A stretch of DNA of 64,000 bases, taken from assembly GCF_031020795.1 (NCBI RefSeq), contig NZ_JAVHJP010000008.1, forward strand, positions 147,603-211,602. Reading direction: 5' to 3'. The notes under the pieces are model-generated. The model saw only the letters and a program-made list of their open reading frames with translations. It was not told the origin of the DNA and did not search any database. Source of the stretch: Hydrogenophaga pseudoflava. Lineage in GTDB: Bacteria; Pseudomonadota; Gammaproteobacteria; Burkholderiales; Burkholderiaceae_C. A program made the translations under genes and the position numbers. Shown here piece after piece: positions 7,491-15,768 of this stretch (within the stretch, counting starts at the first letter, position 1; each line of letters starts with the position of its first letter).

Positions 7491-9259
7491 GGCCGGCGCT
7501 CCCGGGCCAGGTGGTCGGCCAGCCGGTAGGCGAAGGCCACGATCATGAGCGTCGGGTTGGCGTGGCCGCAGGTCGGAAAGACCGAGGCCCCCGCGATGTA
7601 GAGGCCATGCACGCCGTGCACCTTGCAGTGGGCGTCCACCACGCCCCGGGCCGGATCGGCGGCCATGCGCGTGGTGCCGGCCGAGTGGCCCATGTCGATG
7701 ATGTCGGCGCCGCGGGCGTCCCGCTCGGCGATCCAGTCGGCCAGCACCGGCGGCGGCAGTCCCGCCCTGGCGAACTCCCGCTGGACGATCTCGCCCAGCC
7801 GGGTCAGGGTGCGCAGCTCCAGCTCGCCGATGCGCCAGCGCGCCAGCGGCAGCGGCATGCCGAAGCGGTCCTGGCGCTGCGAGAGCGTGATGCGGTTGTC
7901 CCGGTCGGGCACCTGCTCGCAGAGGGCGTGGATGGACAGCCCGACCAGTTTGTGCGGGATGCCCCGGGTCAGGTACTCCTCGACGGCCAGCCCGGGCCGC
8001 CAGCGCAGCACCTGCTGAACCGCGAAGCGCGACCAGGCGCTGGGAAACCGCTTGCTCTGGAACGCCAGGCGGGCCATGCCCTTGGCCATGAGACCGGGCG
8101 AACGCAGCACGGCGCAGGTGTCGGCCGCGTAGTCCTTGCTCTGTCGCCGGACGATACGCCGCACCGCGCTCCAGGGGTCGTCCGGCGCACGTTCGCCCGT
8201 GGTGTAGGCGGCGCAGTTGAGCAGGCCTTCCTCTTCCTGCACACGCGCGGTGGGTGCCAGGCCGTGCATGTACATGCTCACACCCTGGTGCCCCTTGAGC
8301 CCGTAGAAGCCGAAGAGCCGGGACATGGACGCAATGGCCTGCGGGCCGAAGCTGGCGAGCCGGGCGTTCGGATGGTCCAGCAGGCAGCGCCCGACCAGGT
8401 CGTGGTCGTTGCCAAGGCCGTTCGGGTGCCGGGAGCGGGAGTTCAGCAGCAGCCGGGCGTTTTCGATCGCGCTGGCCGCCAGCACGATGGTCTGCGCCTC
8501 GATCGTCCGCCGGGCGCCGGTGGCATCGGCCACCAGCACCGCGCAGGCGCGCGTCCCCGACGCATCGCACAGCACCTCCAGCACGGTGGCACCGGTGAGC
8601 ACGCGGCAGCCCGGCGGCGCGGCCTGGATGAATTCGGCGCCGGCACGCAGCACATCGGTCGGGTCCAGCGTCGAACGGGCGAACTGCCAGAAGAAGGAGT
8701 CCAGCACCGCGGGGTCGGGACGCGGCTCGGGCGGCGGGCGGCGCAGGTGCGTCCACAGCCGCCCGTCGTAGCAGTTGAGGCCCAGATTGAGGGCTTCGGC
8801 CGCCTTGTCCACATAGGGCGCCAGTTCGGCGGCGGTCACGGGCCAGCCGCTGCCGGGCACCCAGGGGCGCGCCGCGTAGTCCTGCTCGCTGAACGCGGCC
8901 GACTTGCCGGCCCAGGCCACCGTCGAGCCGCCCAGGGCGCGGCAGCGCACGCCGAAGCCTTGCCGCTCGTGGTGCCACAGCCGGGTCAGGTGGGTGTGGA
9001 AGCCCTGGCGCTTGAGCGCCTGGCGCGGCGTCCAGAGGTCGGCGTCGCCCAGGGTCTCGTTGAGTGCCTCGGTGCTTTCCTGCTCGACCAGCCCGCCGCT
9101 CTCCAGCACCAGCGAGCGCCGGCCGGCCTGCGCGAGCCCGCGGGCCACGCTCAGCCCCGCCGGGCCACCGCCGACGATCAGCACGTCGCAGGGCCCGATG
9201 GGCGCGTCGCCCAGGGCCGCGAGTTCCTCCACGTGCAAGGGGCCGGGTCGCTCAGTCAT
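7487..9259 (-). CDS. GMC-family FAD-dependent oxidoreductase of the EPS locus
   Basis: The 590-residue protein has an N-terminal FAD-binding fold (VLIVGGGPAGLSVARGLA, about 27-43, with the acidic ribose-binding end VLES) and the C-terminal GMC signature (GTTRMAADPARGVVD, then LYIAGASVFPTCGHANPTL). GMC enzymes oxidise alcohols, including sugars, to aldehydes or ketones. Its place next to a DegT sugar aminotransferase suggests that it oxidises a sugar hydroxyl in making an unusual EPS residue, but the substrate is unknown. There is no signal peptide. ATG 9259 is preferred over upstream starts because it overlaps the aminotransferase stop by only 8 bp. Confidence 0.83.
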   Translation of the reverse strand: MTERPGPLHVEELAALGDAPIGPCDVLIVGGGPAGLSVARGLAQAGRRSLVLESGGLVEQESTEALNETLGDADLWTPRQALKRQGFHTHLTRLWHHERQGFGVRCRALGGSTVAWAGKSAAFSEQDYAARPWVPGSGWPVTAAELAPYVDKAAEALNLGLNCYDGRLWTHLRRPPPEPRPDPAVLDSFFWQFARSTLDPTDVLRAGAEFIQAAPPGCRVLTGATVLEVLCDASGTRACAVLVADATGARRTIEAQTIVLAASAIENARLLLNSRSRHPNGLGNDHDLVGRCLLDHPNARLASFGPQAIASMSRLFGFYGLKGHQGVSMYMHGLAPTARVQEEEGLLNCAAYTTGERAPDDPWSAVRRIVRRQSKDYAADTCAVLRSPGLMAKGMARLAFQSKRFPSAWSRFAVQQVLRWRPGLAVEEYLTRGIPHKLVGLSIHALCEQVPDRDNRITLSQRQDRFGMPLPLARWRIGELELRTLTRLGEIVQREFARAGLPPPVLADWIAERDARGADIIDMGHSAGTTRMAADPARGVVDAHCKVHGVHGLYIAGASVFPTCGHANPTLMIVAFAYRLADHLARERRP

Positions 9260-10418
9260 GGCGCTCCGGTCCGGGTTGGGCAAGGGCGGCCCGCAGGGTC
9301 TGTTTGTGCAGCAGCATCACCGGCGAAGGGTACTGTGCGCCCAGAGACACCCGGCAGGTGCGGGCGAGGATGTCCAGGGTGGCGCGGTAGGCGTCGATGT
9401 CGTAGGAGATGTCCCGGTGGGCCCAGCGGTGCGGGTTCATGCGCTCGTGGAACGAGCGCTTGCACAGCACCGCCTCCCAGTTCGAGAACACGTGCCGGCC
9501 GGTGTCGATCAGCCGCCCGACGCCGCGTGTGCGGGCGAAGCGGCGCGCCTCCTCGGGGTCGTCGAAGAGCACGCTCAGCGCCACCGCATGCTCCGGGCTG
9601 TGGTGCGGCGAGGGCCGGCAATGGGGCTGGCCGGCAAACAGGGCCGCGACGCCCGGGTAGCGGGCCTGCAAGGTCCTGAGCATCGGTTCCAGCCGGCCCA
9701 GCTGCGCGTCCAGCACGGCGCCGGTGAGTTCGGACACGCGGCAGTTCAGGCCGGAGAACAGGGGCTCGCTGGTCGGCTCGTGGCCGCGGATGAAGGCGCC
9801 GGGGTCGTGGAACATGCGGGCGCGCTCGAAATACCGGTCGTTGTTGGTCAGCACCGCGCCGCCCTCGCCCGCCGTGATGTTCTTGTGCTGGTTGAAGCTG
9901 AACGCCCCCAGGTCGCCGATGCCGCCCACCCGGCGGCCCTTGTACTGCACGCCCACGGCCTGGCAGGCGTCTTCGATCACCAGCAGCCGGTGCCGCCGGG
10001 CGATCGCCATGATGGCGTCCATGTCGCACACCACGTTCTGCATGTGCACCGGGACAATGGCCCTGGTGAAGGGGGTGATGTGGCGTTCGATGTCCCGCGG
10101 GTCGATGGTCAGCGACTCGTCGATGTTGACCAGCACCGGCACCGCGCCGACGGCCAGCGGCGCCAGGGCCGTGGCCACCCAGGTGTAGGCCGGCACCAGC
10201 ACCTCGTCGCCGGGGCCGATGCCCGCGGCCGCCATGGCGGCGATCAGCGCGTTCGAGCCGCTGTTGACCGTGAGCACATGCCGCACGCCGATCAGCCGGG
10301 CCAGACGGTCCTCGAACCGGGCGGTGAACCCCTGCCCGCTGCGCCCGTAGCGCAGCAGCTCGCCCCGGGCCACGACCCGGCCAAGGTTCACCAGTTCCCG
10401 GATTCCGACGGCAGACAT
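9252..10418 (-). CDS. DegT/DnrJ/EryC1/StrS-family PLP aminotransferase
   Basis: The 388-residue protein has the family landmarks in order: NSGSNALIAAM (phosphate contact), DEVLVPAYTWVATA, the PLP ring-stacking/aspartate block VIEDACQAVG (D150), and the Schiff-base lysine K179 in FSFNQHKNITAGEGG. Members convert keto-sugar nucleotides to amino sugars using glutamate or glutamine; a minority are dehydratases lacking the lysine, which is present here. It probably supplies an amino-sugar nucleotide for the EPS. Its keto substrate could come from an epimerase/dehydratase encoded elsewhere or from the adjacent GMC oxidoreductase (inference). It lies 43 bp after galE. Confidence 0.88.
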   Translation of the reverse strand: MSAVGIRELVNLGRVVARGELLRYGRSGQGFTARFEDRLARLIGVRHVLTVNSGSNALIAAMAAAGIGPGDEVLVPAYTWVATALAPLAVGAVPVLVNIDESLTIDPRDIERHITPFTRAIVPVHMQNVVCDMDAIMAIARRHRLLVIEDACQAVGVQYKGRRVGGIGDLGAFSFNQHKNITAGEGGAVLTNNDRYFERARMFHDPGAFIRGHEPTSEPLFSGLNCRVSELTGAVLDAQLGRLEPMLRTLQARYPGVAALFAGQPHCRPSPHHSPEHAVALSVLFDDPEEARRFARTRGVGRLIDTGRHVFSNWEAVLCKRSFHERMNPHRWAHRDISYDIDAYRATLDILARTCRVSLGAQYPSPVMLLHKQTLRAALAQPGPERHD

Positions 10419-10461
10419 CCCGATGGTCCTTGTGGTGTGGGCGCGCAGCGGCTGGCGGCGG

Positions 10462-11448
10462 TCAGGCGGGCTGGCAGGAGTGGCTCCGGCACTCCCAGCG
10501 CCAGGCGTGTTCCACCAGCGTGTCCAGGGCCGCGTAGCGCGGCCGCCAGTCCAGGCGCCGCTGGGCCTGCGTGGAGTCTGCCACGAGGCGGGCCGGGTCG
10601 CCCGGGCGGCGCGGCGCGTACCGCACCTCGATGTCGCGCCCGGTCACGCGCCGCGCGGCCTCGATGACCTGGTTCACCGAGAAGCCATGGCCGTTGCCCA
10701 GGTTGTAGGCCTGGCTGCCTTCGCCGTGCAGCAGGCTCTGCAGCGCGAGCCAGTGCGCTTCGCACAGGTCGGTGATGTGCACGTAGTCGCGGATGCAGGT
10801 GCCGTCCGGCGTGTCGTAGTCCTGCCCGAACACCGAGATGTGGGGCCGCCGGCCCGAGGCCGCCTGCAGCACCAGCGGAATCAGGTGCGTCTCGGGCTCG
10901 TGCCGCTCGCCCAGCTGCCCTTCGGGGTCGGCCCCCGCGGCGTTGAAGTAGCGCAGGCACACCGAGCGCAGACCGTAGGCGCGGTCGTAGTCCTCCAGCG
11001 CCTGCTCCACCATCAGCTTGCTGCGGCCGTAGGGGTTGATCGGCTGCTTGGGGTGGTCTTCGGCGATGCGTTCGGTCTGGGGCTCGCCGAAGATGGCCGC
11101 GGTCGACGAGAAGATGAAGCGCATCACCCCCGCGTGCCGCATCGCCTCCAGCAGGTTCAGGGTGTTCACCACGTTGTTGCCGTAGTACTTGGCGGGGTCC
11201 TGCACCGACTCGCCGACCTGGATGTGCGAGGCGAAGTGCATCACCGCATCGAAACGTCCGGCCTGCAGCAGCCGGTCCAGCAGCGCGCGGTCGGCGATGT
11301 CGCCTTCGACGAAGGCGCCGTGCAGCACCGCGTCGCGGAAGCCCCCGACCAGGTTGTCGAGCGTGGTGACCTGGCAGCCCGTGAGCGCCAGCTGCTTGAC
11401 CATGTGCGAGCCGATGTAGCCGGCGCCGCCGACGACGAGGATGTTCAT
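10462..11448 (-). CDS. galE: UDP-glucose 4-epimerase
   Basis: The 328-residue extended SDR has the NAD-binding GGAGYIG at residues 7-13, catalytic Y140 and K144 (NPYGRSK) with S114-S115 (SSTAA), and GalE-specific blocks such as LRYFNAAGADPEG and GTCIRDYVHITDL. It interconverts UDP-glucose and UDP-galactose (or the N-acetyl forms), feeding galactose-type donors to the EPS glycosyltransferases. GGGAG at a suitable distance upstream of ATG 11448 supports the start, which overlaps the acyltransferase stop as ATGA. A separate, different epimerase of the UDP-glucuronate type is encoded at 53568-54572. Confidence 0.93.
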   Translation of the reverse strand: MNILVVGGAGYIGSHMVKQLALTGCQVTTLDNLVGGFRDAVLHGAFVEGDIADRALLDRLLQAGRFDAVMHFASHIQVGESVQDPAKYYGNNVVNTLNLLEAMRHAGVMRFIFSSTAAIFGEPQTERIAEDHPKQPINPYGRSKLMVEQALEDYDRAYGLRSVCLRYFNAAGADPEGQLGERHEPETHLIPLVLQAASGRRPHISVFGQDYDTPDGTCIRDYVHITDLCEAHWLALQSLLHGEGSQAYNLGNGHGFSVNQVIEAARRVTGRDIEVRYAPRRPGDPARLVADSTQAQRRLDWRPRYAALDTLVEHAWRWECRSHSCQPA

Positions 11449-12644
11449 GTGTTCTCCCTTGGATAAGACGGTTGGGGGGAGGGCCGGGCCGGCCCGATGC
11501 GCTGGAGCAAGGCCCTCAGCCGCTGCTGGCCCCAGGGTTCGGGGCCATGGGCGACCAGCAGGGCCAGCGTGGCGACGATCAGCAGGCTGGCCGCCAGCAG
11601 CGCCGCGCGGTCGTCGATGACCTGGGCCAAGGGCGGCACCAGGTACATGCCCACCACGAAGTGCCCCAGGTACAGCGGGTACGAGAGCCGGCCCAGCTGC
11701 ACCAGCAGCGCACGCAGGCCGGCCCGTGTCACCGGCGGCCGGCAGGTGACGGACAGCATCAGCCAGGCCAGCATGAACAGCCACAGGCCCGCGGCCGTTG
11801 CGACGTCGCTGTCGCCGTCCGTGAGCGCCTTGAGCCGGATTTCGAGCAGGCACAACAGCACCAGCCCCACAATGAAGGCCTGCCGCGGGAGCGAGGGCGG
11901 GCTGCGGGTCGCGGCGAACAGGGCCATGCCCAGTGCGAAGAACACGCCGTGGCGCAGCAGCAGGAGCTTGTAGCCGAACCAGTCCAGCGCCGCGGCGGAG
12001 CCGGCCGCGGTGGCCACCGCGACGGTGCAGAACACCAGGAACAGGCCGCTGGCCGATCCCAGCACCACCGCCAGACGGTCCAGCGAGGCCGTGTAGCCGC
12101 CACCCTGGCGGGGGCCGCGCGCCATGGTCAGCCCCACCAGCGCGTAAAAGATGGCCTCGATCACCAGGGTCCAGACCACGCCGTCGATGTAGGGGCCCTT
12201 GGGCGAGAGCACCACGCTGCGCGACCAGTCCAGCAGCCGCTCCAGCACCGGCTCCCCGGACGCGATGCGGACCAGCAGCGCGATGGAGGCGCAGATCCAG
12301 AGCGCCGGAAAGATGCGCACCGCGCGCTTGATCAGAAAGCCCTGCCAGGAGGCGCCCAGGGTCGAGCGGGCGATGACATAGCCCGACAGCACAAAGAAGA
12401 CCTGCACGCCGACCCAGCCGCTGGCGGCCCAGTCGGGCAGGAAGGCAAAGGCCGCGTCCGGGCCGGTGGCCTGGTACCCCGGCGCATACAGGCCGAACGA
12501 TTTGAAGTGGAACAGCAGCACCGCGGTGGCCGCCAGGAAGCGCAGCAGGTCGATGCCGTGGACATGGCCCGCGACCTCGGGCGGCCACAGCGCCGCGGCG
12601 TGGGCCGCGGCGGGTGCGGCCGGACTTGGGCGGTGTGTCGTCAT
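11445..12644 (-). CDS. Acyltransferase 3 family membrane protein (EPS O-acetylation)
   Basis: The 399-residue protein starts HGIDLLRFLAATAVLLFHF after a short cytoplasmic tail and has about ten hydrophobic helices, with the family motif of an early helix histidine/arginine (LLRFLAA) and FFVLSGYVIARS. Acyltransferase 3 proteins move acetyl or other acyl groups onto sugars at the membrane, so this one most likely decorates the EPS. It overlaps the J-domain gene upstream and galE downstream by 4 bp each (ATGA), which fixes the start at 12644. Confidence 0.87.
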   Translation of the reverse strand: MTTHRPSPAAPAAAHAAALWPPEVAGHVHGIDLLRFLAATAVLLFHFKSFGLYAPGYQATGPDAAFAFLPDWAASGWVGVQVFFVLSGYVIARSTLGASWQGFLIKRAVRIFPALWICASIALLVRIASGEPVLERLLDWSRSVVLSPKGPYIDGVVWTLVIEAIFYALVGLTMARGPRQGGGYTASLDRLAVVLGSASGLFLVFCTVAVATAAGSAAALDWFGYKLLLLRHGVFFALGMALFAATRSPPSLPRQAFIVGLVLLCLLEIRLKALTDGDSDVATAAGLWLFMLAWLMLSVTCRPPVTRAGLRALLVQLGRLSYPLYLGHFVVGMYLVPPLAQVIDDRAALLAASLLIVATLALLVAHGPEPWGQQRLRALLQRIGPARPSPQPSYPRENT

Positions 12645-13330
12645 GGCCGGACCACCCGCTGCATCGGCGTGGCCAGCACCGCCCGTTTGACCCTCAGCGA
12701 GGCCCCCGGGTGGTCCGGGCGGGTGAACAGCCACACCAGACCCGTCAGCAGCAGGACCGCCACGGCCACCAGCGCCCGGCGCCAGGTCAGCAGCCGGGCC
12801 AGGGGGCCCTTCGCGGGCCGTGGCCGGGGGGTATCCCGGGCCGGCGCCTGGGCCGGGGACGGCGCGCGCGCCCGCGAGGCGTCGTAGCGCTGGCGCCGCT
12901 CCGGCGAGGACAGCACGTCGTTGGCCAGGTTGATGCGGGTGGCCGCGTCGGCCGGCCAGGCCTCGTCTGCGCGGGAGAAGTCCGGGTGGACCAGCCGCAT
13001 CATCATCCGGTAGTGGTGGCGCCGGGTCTCCGGCGGGGAGGTGCCGGTCAGCCCCAGAACGGTGTAGTGGTCGGCGCCGGGGCGCAGCATCACGCTGCGC
13101 ACGAAGAACCGCGCCGCCCTGCGCACGTGCAGCGCCGAAGCCGCCTCGGCCCCGAGCCCGTCCGCCGGGCGGTCCGAGGCCAGCCGCAGCACCGTGTCCA
13201 GGTGGTCGAACAGCACGGCGGGCTCGCGCCGGGCCACCGCGTAGCGGCCCGGCGCCTGCTCGTACTCGAGCAGGGCCACCAGAACGCCGGTGCGTGGCCG
13301 GGTGGCAGGAGGGGCCAGGGTGTCCGCCAT
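12641..13330 (-). CDS. Membrane-anchored J-domain protein of the EPS locus
   Basis: This 229-residue protein has an unclassified N-terminal region (1-85), a J-domain at about 87-150 with the HPD tripeptide at 115-117 (RLVHPDFSR) and the QRYD end typical of DnaJ family members, an Ala/Pro/Arg linker, and one C-terminal membrane helix at about 185-203. J-domains stimulate the ATPase of DnaK/Hsp70 and localise it to clients. There is no Gly/Phe region or zinc-finger domain, so this is a class C J-protein. Its position between the Wzc-like kinase and the acyltransferase, with a 4-bp overlap with the latter, implies a role in assembly of the EPS machinery; the client is unknown. Confidence 0.8.
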   Translation of the reverse strand: MADTLAPPATRPRTGVLVALLEYEQAPGRYAVARREPAVLFDHLDTVLRLASDRPADGLGAEAASALHVRRAARFFVRSVMLRPGADHYTVLGLTGTSPPETRRHHYRMMMRLVHPDFSRADEAWPADAATRINLANDVLSSPERRQRYDASRARAPSPAQAPARDTPRPRPAKGPLARLLTWRRALVAVAVLLLTGLVWLFTRPDHPGASLRVKRAVLATPMQRVVRP

Positions 13331-13360
13331 GGGGTCTTTCGGTGGCTCGGGCGGTGGTGC

Positions 13361-15697
13361 TCAGGGCGCGGTGCGCGCCGCGGGCACCGCGCCCAGCGGG
13401 GCGGGCGCGGTGCGGCCGGTGGCCTGGCCGTAGCCGTAGTACGACTCGAAGCTCTCGTTGTTGGTGTGTTCGGTGCGGGCGTGGGTCAGCACCACTCCCA
13501 TCGGGGCCAGACCGGCGTTGCGCAGGCGGCGCAGCGCGTCCTTGATGCGCTTCTTCTTGGTGCTGGCGGCCTTCACGGTGAACACGATGTGCTGGACCTG
13601 GTTGCCCAGCACGACGGCGTCGGCGATGCCCAGCAGCGGGGGGCCGTCGATGATCACCTGGCTGAAGCCCAGCGCCTGCGCTTCGTCCAGCAGCTTGCGC
13701 AGCCCTGGCCCCATCAGCAGCTCCACCGGGTCCGTGGGCGTGGGCCCGGCCAGCAGCACGCCCAGGTTCGGCACCACGGTCTTGAGGATCAGGTCCTTGG
13801 CCGCGGCCTCGCCCGCCAGCAGGGTGGACAGGCCGCGGTCGTTGGGCAGCCCCAGCGCCTTGTGGACCGACGCCAGGCGCATGTCGGCGTCGATCAGCAG
13901 CACCTGTTCTCCCAGCTGCGCGAAGTTGACGGCCAGTGCCAGGGCCGTGGTGGTCTTGCCCTCGTCCTTGCCGCAGCTGGTGATCAGCAGGTGCCGCGGC
14001 GCGCCGTCGGCGGTGGAGAACTGCAGCGTGGTGCGCATGGAGCGGTAGGCCTCCGAGAAGCTGCTGCGGGGCTCCAGATGCGCCAGCAGACCCATGGATT
14101 CGACGGACACGCCGCGCGGCCGGCGCGTCACCGGAATCCAGCCCAGCATCGGCAGGGCGAACAGCCGTTCCACCTCGTCCTCGTGCTTGACGGAGTCGTC
14201 CATCTGCTCGCGCAGGATAGCGGCCAGCACGCCCACCAGCAGGCCCAGCATCAGGCCCACGGACAGGTTGATCACCGGACGCGGCCGCACCGGCAGCAGC
14301 GAGGGCTCGGCCGGGTCCACCACCGAGATGTTGTTGGTGTTCAGGCCGCCCGTGACGCTGACTTCCCTCAGGCGCTGCAGCAGGCTGTCGTAGACCTGCC
14401 GGTTGGTGTCGAGCTCGCGCTTGAGCAGGTTCAGGTCCACGCTGCGGTCCTGCACGGTCTGCACCGCTTCGCGCGAGGCGCCCACGCGCGCGCGCAGCAG
14501 GGCCTCCTGCTTCTTGGCGGATTCGTACTGGCCCTTGATGGAGGCCAGGATGGTTTCCACTTCGGCGTCGATGCGCCGCTGCAGCTCGTCGATCTGCGAC
14601 TTGGCCTGCTGCATGGCCGGAAAGTTCGGCTTGAACACCGTGAGGTTGCGGGCGTATTCGGCCTCCAGCTTGGCGCGCTGTTCCTTGTAGGCCTGGATGG
14701 CCAGGTTGTCGAGCACGCGCGGTGCGCTCTCGGGGCGCGAGCGCACCTCCTCGTACTGCGCCTCGGCCTTGATCCGGTCCTGCTCGGCCTTGGCCAGCGC
14801 GGTGGAAAAGTCGACGTAGTTCTGCGTGGTGGCGCTGGTCTGGTCGCCCAGGTCGAGGATCTCGTTGCGTTTGGCGTACTGGTTGATGACCCGTTCGCTT
14901 TCTTCGAGCTTGGCCTTGGTCTGCTGGATCTGCTCCTCCAGGAACTTGCGCGCGTAGGCCGAGGACTCCAGCTTGCGCTCCAGGTTCATCGCAATGAAGG
15001 TCTGCGCGATCTGGTTGGCGATGCGCGCGGCCAGCTCGCTGTCCTTGTTCGTGACCTGCACCTCCACCAGGCGCGAGCTGCGCAGGGGTTCGATGTTCAC
15101 CGAGTCGCTGAAGGCGTTGACGGTGCCGTTGCGGCCCACGCGTTCGCTGTCCTGCACGGCGGGTTCGAACAGCTGGCCGAAGTTGCGGCCGAGGGTGGCG
15201 AGGAACTCGGGCACGACCGATGCCGCCTCGGGCTCGGCCGGTGCCGGCGGAGGCGCTGGCGTCTCGGCCTCGCCCGCCTGGTACAGGCCCATCTCCTCGA
15301 TCACGCGCAGCGCCAGCGACCGGCTCTTGAGCAGCTCGATCTGGGTGCGCAGCTGCAGCTGGTCGGAGGCCGTGCCCTGGTCGAGTTCGATCTCGGTGTT
15401 GAAGCCCACCACCTTCTGGGCGCTGCGGTCGATCTGCAGCAGCGTGGTGGAGCGGTACAGCGGCGTGCTGCGCAGCGTGTAGACCGCCGCCGCGCCCAGA
15501 CACAGCAGGGTGATGCCGGCGATCATCCATTTGTGTTTGGCGATGGCCCGGAAGATTTCCTTGAGGTCGATGTCGTCGTTGGCCGCGGCATCCGGCTCTT
15601 CGCGCGCCTGCTGGGCGGCTTGCAGCATGCGGGCCTGCTGCAGGGCCAGGGCCATGGAGGGCGGCGGACCTTGGGGGGGAAGGGTGTTGGGCAACAT
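13361..15697 (-). CDS. Wzc-like chain-length regulator and tyrosine autokinase (BY-kinase)
   Basis: The 778-residue protein has a cytoplasmic N terminus, a Wzz domain with membrane helix near residues 55-75, long coiled-coil periplasmic arms, a second helix near 470-490 (VINLSVGLMLGLLVGVLAAI), and a cytoplasmic P-loop kinase. Walker A is SCGKDEGKTTTA (near residue 577), Walker A' is LLIDADMRLASV, and Walker B is VIIDGPPLLG. The tail has only one short tyrosine group, YYGYG, followed by an Ala/Pro-rich end, fewer tyrosines than enterobacterial Wzc. It should control EPS polymerisation and export together with the Wza-like protein. No cognate Wzb-type phosphatase is seen in the locus. The next gene downstream starts 30 bp later. 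Confidence 0.9.
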   Translation of the reverse strand: MLPNTLPPQGPPPSMALALQQARMLQAAQQAREEPDAAANDDIDLKEIFRAIAKHKWMIAGITLLCLGAAAVYTLRSTPLYRSTTLLQIDRSAQKVVGFNTEIELDQGTASDQLQLRTQIELLKSRSLALRVIEEMGLYQAGEAETPAPPPAPAEPEAASVVPEFLATLGRNFGQLFEPAVQDSERVGRNGTVNAFSDSVNIEPLRSSRLVEVQVTNKDSELAARIANQIAQTFIAMNLERKLESSAYARKFLEEQIQQTKAKLEESERVINQYAKRNEILDLGDQTSATTQNYVDFSTALAKAEQDRIKAEAQYEEVRSRPESAPRVLDNLAIQAYKEQRAKLEAEYARNLTVFKPNFPAMQQAKSQIDELQRRIDAEVETILASIKGQYESAKKQEALLRARVGASREAVQTVQDRSVDLNLLKRELDTNRQVYDSLLQRLREVSVTGGLNTNNISVVDPAEPSLLPVRPRPVINLSVGLMLGLLVGVLAAILREQMDDSVKHEDEVERLFALPMLGWIPVTRRPRGVSVESMGLLAHLEPRSSFSEAYRSMRTTLQFSTADGAPRHLLITSCGKDEGKTTTALALAVNFAQLGEQVLLIDADMRLASVHKALGLPNDRGLSTLLAGEAAAKDLILKTVVPNLGVLLAGPTPTDPVELLMGPGLRKLLDEAQALGFSQVIIDGPPLLGIADAVVLGNQVQHIVFTVKAASTKKKRIKDALRRLRNAGLAPMGVVLTHARTEHTNNESFESYYGYGQATGRTAPAPLGAVPAARTAP

Positions 15698-15768
15698 GGC
15701 AGTGGGGCTCTAAAAGCGGTGGCGGTGGGGATCGGTCGGCAGGGTGCGGTGCGGCGGGTGCATGGGGC

